A stretch of DNA of 64,000 bases from Pseudomonas mediterranea CFBP 5447. GTDB lineage: Bacteria > Pseudomonadota > Gammaproteobacteria > Pseudomonadales > Pseudomonadaceae. A program made the position numbers and the translations under genes. Of this stretch, positions 61,201 to 64,000 are shown in pieces. Within the stretch, counting starts at the first letter, position 1; each line of letters starts with the position of its first letter. The notes beneath the pieces were generated by a model that was given only the letters and a program-made list of their open reading frames with translations, had not been told where the DNA came from and ran no database searches. Where the stretch lies: the NCBI RefSeq assembly GCF_000774145.1, contig NZ_KN322987.1, positions 792,747-856,746 of the forward strand, written 5' to 3'.

Positions 61201-64000
61201 GCTGGCCCGGGAGGACGTGCCCGGCGACAAGCGCCTGGTGGCCTACGTGACCTGCGACGGTCAGGCCGATATCAACGCCTGGCGCAAGACCATCGGCGCC
61301 GCCCTGCCCGACTACATGGTGCCCTCGGCCTTCGTGCTGCTGGATGAACTGCCGCTGACCGACAACGGCAAACTCAATCGCAAGGCCCTGCCGGCCCCGG
61401 ACATCCAAGCCGCGCCGGACGCCCTCGATCCGCCGCGTAGCAGCGCCGAACGACAACTCGCCGCGCTGTGGTCGGAGTTGCTGAAGGTGCCGTCGACGCA
61501 GATCGGTCGCGACAGCCATTTCTTCTACCTCGGCGGTCATTCGCTGCTGGCGGCGGCGCTGTTCGCCCGCCTGCGCCAACAGTTCGCCACAGTGCCGCCG
61601 CTGCGGTCCGTGTTCGAACACCCGACTCTGGAGGTCCTGGCCGCGCTGCTGGGCGATCCGCTGCAAGCCCCCGCCGCGACCTTCGTCCCGGCGCCACGCC
61701 CGGCGCGCCTGCCGTTGTCGTTCGAACAACAACGCCTGTGGTTCCTCGAACAACTGAGTGCCGGCGGTGGCGAGTACAACGTGGTCAGCGCCGTGCAACT
61801 GGACGGTGAGCTCGATACCCGGGCCCTGCAAGCGGCCCTGAACAGTGTGGTGCAACGTCACGAAATCCTGCGCAGCCGCATCGTGCGCGAGAGCGACGGC
61901 GAGTTGGCGCTGGTCATCGAGCCGCACGTCGACATCACCTTGCAACTGACTGCCCTGGAAACCACCAGCGACGAACACTGGCAGCAACTGACCGACGAGG
62001 CCATCCACGCAGAAACCGGACGCCGTTTCGACCTCGCCAGCCAAGTGCCTGTGCGGGCCACGCTGATACAGCGCAACGGCCGCGCCCAGTCGTTGCTGTT
62101 GCTCACCGTGCACCATTGCGCCACCGACGATGCGTCCAGCCAGAACCTGTTGGACGAACTCGGCCGTTGCTACGGCGCCCATTGCCAGGGCACGACGGCC
62201 AGCCTACCTGAGCTGGCCCTACAGTACCCCGACTACGCCCTCTGGCAGCGCGAGCCCGGTCAACAGACCGCATTCAGCAGCCAGTTGGAATACTGGCGTG
62301 GGCAACTGGAGGACGGCGACTACCTGTTGGACCTGCCCACCGAACAGGGCCGCCCCAACCACCTCGCCCCGGCAGCCGGTGCGGTGCAATTGCAGCTGCC
62401 GCCGGCCCTGGCGGGACGCCTGCGGCAGTTCGCCCAGCAACGCGGCGCCACCCTGTACATGCTGATGCTCAGCGCCGCGCAATTGCTGCTGGGTCGCTAC
62501 GCCAACCAGCGCGACGTGCGGGTCGGCAGCCCGGTGGCCCAGCGGCCGTTCGCCGAGCTGCAGCCGCTGATCGGTTGCTTCGTCAATACCGTGGTGATGC
62601 GTGCCGATCTCGATCCGGACCTGGACTTCGAAGGCTTGCTGGAGCAGGTCCGCAACCGCGTACTGGACGCCCAGCAGCATCAGGACGTGCCGTTCGACCA
62701 GGTTGTCGAACACCTCAAGCCAGCCCGCAGCCTCGGCCAGACGCCGTTGTTCCAGGTGTTGTTCGCCATGCAGAACGCCGATGCGGCCTGCCAGCACTGG
62801 CCGCAGTTGCAGGTCAGCGAGCGCGCCGTGAGCGCCCAGGCCACCAAGTACGACTTGAACTGGGAAGTGCATGACGGCGAGGTGTTGTCGGTGCTGCTGG
62901 AATACCGCGCCGCGCTGTTCAGCGAAACCACCGCCCGGCGTTGGCTGGAGCAATGGCAGCAACTGCTGGAAGCCATGCTCGATGCACCGCAGACCCGCCT
63001 CGCGGACTGGTCGCCGTTGGCCGCGACCGAGCGCCAGCGCCAACTGGTGGAATGGAACGCCACCGAACGTCATTACAGCGGCCCGACCGACCTGCACACC
63101 GCCCTCAGTCAACAAGCGGCCCTCAGCCCCAACGCCCCGGCGCTGGTGTTCGAAGGCCAACGCCTGAGCTACGCCGAGCTGGACAACCGGGCGCAAGCCG
63201 TTGCCCGAGCCCTGCGCGCGGCCGGCATCGGCACCGATGACATCGTGCCGGTGTGCATGGAGCGCTCGGTGGACATGGTCGTCGCTCTGCTCGGCATCGT
63301 CCATGCCGGCGCCGCGTGGCTGCCGCTGGATCCGGAACTGCCCGCCGGGCGCCTGGCCTTCCTGATCGAAGACGCCGACGCCAAGGTCACCTTGACCCAG
63401 GCCCAGTGGCTGTCGCGCCTGCCAAGTGCGCATCAGGCCTGGACTCTCGACACTCTGCCCCAGGCACCGGCGTTCGACCCGATCAGCGTCGCCGCCAATG
63501 ACCTGGCCTACGTGCTCTACACCTCCGGCTCCACCGGCCAACCGAAAGGCGTGATGAACGAACACGGCGCCTTGATGAACCGCCTGTACTGGATGCAGGA
63601 CGCGTTCCCGATCGGTCCGAACGACCGCGTACTGCAGAAAACCCCGTACAGCTTCGACGTCTCGGTGTGGGAGTTCTTCTGGCCGCTGATCACCGGCGCC
63701 ACCCTGGTGGTAGCGCGTCCCGATGGTCATCGCGATCCGGCGTACCTCAGCCAGCTGATCCAGCAAGAACAGGTCACGACGTTGCACTTCGTGCCGTCGA
63801 TGCTCCGCGCCTTTGTCGAGGAGCCGAGCCTGGTCGACTGCCGCAGCCTGCGCCAGGTGTTTGCCAGCGGCGAAGCGCTGCCGGTGGATCTGGTGCGGCG
63901 TTTCATGGGCCAACACCCGGCGGCACTGGTCAACCTGTACGGCCCGACCGAAGCGGCCATCGACGTGTCGGTATGGCGCTGCTCGGTAGACGACGTGATC
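55274..64000 (+). CDS. NRPS 3 (partial): C-A-PCP-C-A-PCP-C-A, runs off the window
   Basis: An open frame of at least 2909 aa, continuing past the right edge. Module 1: C with HHILMDA, A with signature D-I-W-E-L-T-A-D-D (as recalled, the Dab code of syringomycin-type NRPSs), PCP LGGHSLLA (Ser near 1018). Module 2: C with HHLVSDA (near 1213), A with D-S-A-E-L-G-T-V-D (unassigned), PCP LGGHSLLA (near 2088). Module 3: C with HHCATDD (near 2278) and an A domain with D-V-W-H-F-S-L-I-D, a Ser code, cut by the window end. No epimerisation or tailoring domain is seen so far. Starts 58 bases after NRPS 2. Confidence 0.9.
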   Translation, partial: MTTEKTTGNPIEDVYPLSPLQQGMLFHSLLHEDSGVYLMQDRYRIGGAIDEVAFLESWRQVVALHPSLRASFQWKSQKQPVQVIHREVKVPLDTLDLRGLAAHEQEARIRSLLEDEQKVGFNLSKPPLIRFRLVRLADESYEFIRSFHHILMDAWCISLVTVDFLKVYEALCNDRTPELKSPRPFRDYIQWLQRQDADKAEQFWRGQLQGLNAPTPLTVDNGVAHDRYTDAVLVDDQLIHLSEQQTQALAAFCRSRRITPNTFFQGVWSLLLARYSGQRDVVFGVTVAGRPADLTGVAEMIGLFINTLPLRVSVDPDASLGNWLGDLQGLNVDMRDFEHTPLTDIQGWSDFPRGETLFDSILVFENAPIDEQILEGGFQFSLEGMDHSVHTHYGLTVVILPGEQLGIRVSYDRERFEAATVERLLGHIASLVEGMLAAPDAPLSSFELLAVEERQQLLGDWAVNPHDFPLDQSYAQLFARQVAQRGGQVAALCDGESLTYAELDQRSTRLAHALREAGAGEDQLVALAAPRGLALLTMMIAVFKTGAAMLPLEVNHPPERLREILSLSRAPLLVASEGCSALLDPLLSGLEQAPVALFAEACWRTGNDSPLPALGRPDSLAYVLFTSGSTGTPKGVMIEQRGMLNNIFGKVPALGLGAEDRIPQTASVAFDISVWQFLAAPVLGATVHILPDEVAHDPQRLLEVLASERLSVLEIVPSLMRTLLALCPCDLQLPDLRWVLPTGEALPPTVARDWFARFPDIALMNAYGPAECADDVAFQPIFEAPAAHISHMPIGQPTANNCLYVLDEALRPLPVGVAGEICVGGVGVGRGYLHDPQRTAEAFIEHPQLEGRVYRTGDLGRWRADGVIEYLGRRDQQVKLRGHRIELTEIEHRLSQHPNVREAAVLLRENNVGEAWLVAYWSAHDDTLGSDGLGEHLRAQLPPYMVPAAFVCLDSLPLNNNGKVDRKALAARELDWQADAQQSIAPRNPLETAVASIWAEVLGRDTVGVEDNFFTLGGHSLLATQIVARLRSHFKLDLPLRTLFEQPTVALLAVNIAARQADAAAPQAAALKAPKAQPRPALLPLSFSQQRLWFIEQLTPGTTLFNIPFALHLKGELNVEALHASLNDLLARHEILRTGIHSTDGVPCQRISESLDIALPFEDLSGLTATAREGAQFTALQDTFEQPFDLTSPPLLRARLLRLAPGEHVLGIALHHLVSDAWSATIALRELALGYEARCNGAAAELPALPVQYADFALWQREHLQGAELKRQLDYWTTTLDRRDSEGSPLLALPTDHPRPSMQSYRAGIVQRELSADLSGRVQAFASRLGTTPFTVLFAGFAVLMHRLSGDATVLVGTPVTHREQPGTEGLLGILLNNLAIRADFAPQADFTALVQQVAERLRSGLQHQDLPFEQLVDSLQLPRSLSHAPLYQVMVAQQLAMESRLRFPGLEFEALDTPLRHSECDLDLHVLCPANAPIQLELMFALDLFVADSARQTLARLEHLLEQMLTEPQRPVAALPLLMDAEWQRTVVEWNRTEMAVPAHLTFAQLFEQQAERTPERDALCFEGRRLSYSELNRRANQVAHYLRSRGVVANRPVALCVERSLELLVGLLGILKAGGAYVPLDPTYPVDRLAYMLEDAQPALFLGQQGLLEQLGADLPRLRLDSDAALFADQPGDNLPPLAGPDDLAYIMYTSGSTGKPKGTLVTNGSVVNLAWARIHGLYRRYTDRPMRTSFNYSFAFDSSVAELILLLDGHSLYLTPEDVRYDPQALAQFFEETRLEAFECTPAQLKALLESDGVRRGEVYLPRFVLFGGDAVDAQLWQRLPSIAGSRFFNTYGPTECTVDATGCAVDDFPARPIIGRPIANVRTYVLDGFLNPLPVGVPGELHIGGAGVTLGYLNRAEQTAKVFIEDPFSPLEGARMYKSGDLVRWLPDGQLEYLGRMDHQVKIRGFRVELGEIESLIGTQPGVRQAVVLAREDVPGDKRLVAYVTCDGQADINAWRKTIGAALPDYMVPSAFVLLDELPLTDNGKLNRKALPAPDIQAAPDALDPPRSSAERQLAALWSELLKVPSTQIGRDSHFFYLGGHSLLAAALFARLRQQFATVPPLRSVFEHPTLEVLAALLGDPLQAPAATFVPAPRPARLPLSFEQQRLWFLEQLSAGGGEYNVVSAVQLDGELDTRALQAALNSVVQRHEILRSRIVRESDGELALVIEPHVDITLQLTALETTSDEHWQQLTDEAIHAETGRRFDLASQVPVRATLIQRNGRAQSLLLLTVHHCATDDASSQNLLDELGRCYGAHCQGTTASLPELALQYPDYALWQREPGQQTAFSSQLEYWRGQLEDGDYLLDLPTEQGRPNHLAPAAGAVQLQLPPALAGRLRQFAQQRGATLYMLMLSAAQLLLGRYANQRDVRVGSPVAQRPFAELQPLIGCFVNTVVMRADLDPDLDFEGLLEQVRNRVLDAQQHQDVPFDQVVEHLKPARSLGQTPLFQVLFAMQNADAACQHWPQLQVSERAVSAQATKYDLNWEVHDGEVLSVLLEYRAALFSETTARRWLEQWQQLLEAMLDAPQTRLADWSPLAATERQRQLVEWNATERHYSGPTDLHTALSQQAALSPNAPALVFEGQRLSYAELDNRAQAVARALRAAGIGTDDIVPVCMERSVDMVVALLGIVHAGAAWLPLDPELPAGRLAFLIEDADAKVTLTQAQWLSRLPSAHQAWTLDTLPQAPAFDPISVAANDLAYVLYTSGSTGQPKGVMNEHGALMNRLYWMQDAFPIGPNDRVLQKTPYSFDVSVWEFFWPLITGATLVVARPDGHRDPAYLSQLIQQEQVTTLHFVPSMLRAFVEEPSLVDCRSLRQVFASGEALPVDLVRRFMGQHPAALVNLYGPTEAAIDVSVWRCSVDDVI

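Noticed and set aside
59687..62182. An 831-codon minus-strand frame opposite NRPS 3
   Set aside because: Shadow of a continuous NRPS reading frame; composition (Gln, Gly, His, Val rich) is typical of antisense artefacts.

Overview
The window is GC-rich, densely coded chromosomal DNA that looks like a fluorescent Pseudomonas, probably of the P. fluorescens/P. corrugata group. The signs are Pseudomonas-type REP/REPIN elements (stem GTGGGAGCGAGC..GCTCGCGAT) in many gaps, overlapping start/stop codons, and the gene families present. All identifications come from reading the translated sequence; no database search was run.

Region 1 (1-15300) is mixed accessory and core genes. A five-gene minus-strand operon (82-4744) encodes an epoxide-hydrolase-like protein, two further alpha/beta hydrolases and a cytochrome P460, all with export signals, plus a cytoplasmic SDR. 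After a REPIN-filled gap come ydiJ (FAD/Fe-S 2-hydroxyacid dehydrogenase) with a divergent LysR gene, a small lipoprotein, a stand-alone chorismate-mutase-fold protein, two coupled hypothetical genes, an exported subtilase with Glu at the Asp position of its triad, and an OPT transporter. A 142-bp inverted-repeat element (MITE-like) follows.

Region 2 (15344-27634) is a complete 4-hydroxyphenylacetate (4-HPA)/homoprotocatechuate meta-cleavage unit: hpaA (AraC), hpaG1-G2-E-D-F-X-H-I, two MarR-type hpaR paralogues at the two edges, and a two-component 4-HPA 3-hydroxylase of the Acinetobacter C1/C2 type instead of enterobacterial HpaBC.

Region 3 (27936-40738) appears to feed region 2 from aromatic amines. 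It has a DAO-family FAD oxidase with a cupin partner, a LuxR-moaF-SDR-SDR operon resembling the Klebsiella monoamine regulon, a FeaR-type AraC regulator, a DUF3156/APC amino-acid or amine permease pair, an outer-membrane porin, a soluble PAS chemoreceptor and a FeaB-type phenylacetaldehyde dehydrogenase. Together they suggest amine uptake, deamination, aldehyde oxidation to (hydroxy)phenylacetate, hydroxylation, and ring cleavage to pyruvate and succinate semialdehyde.

Region 4 (40777-64000) begins with a BdlA-like PAS-PAS chemoreceptor and then a lipopeptide siderophore locus: a Fur-like winged-helix protein, a diaminobutyrate aminotransferase, a TonB-dependent receptor, two SyrP-like TauD-family beta-hydroxylases, and three NRPS genes (FAAL-ACP-C; C-like 'interface'-A-PCP; C-A-PCP-C-A-PCP-C-A..., cut by the window end). 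Hand-read A-domain signatures suggest His-like, Dab, a third residue (unassigned) and Ser. With the fatty-acid starter and Dab supply this points to a corrugatin/histicorrugatin-type siderophore. Export, thioesterase and further modules presumably lie to the right of the window.
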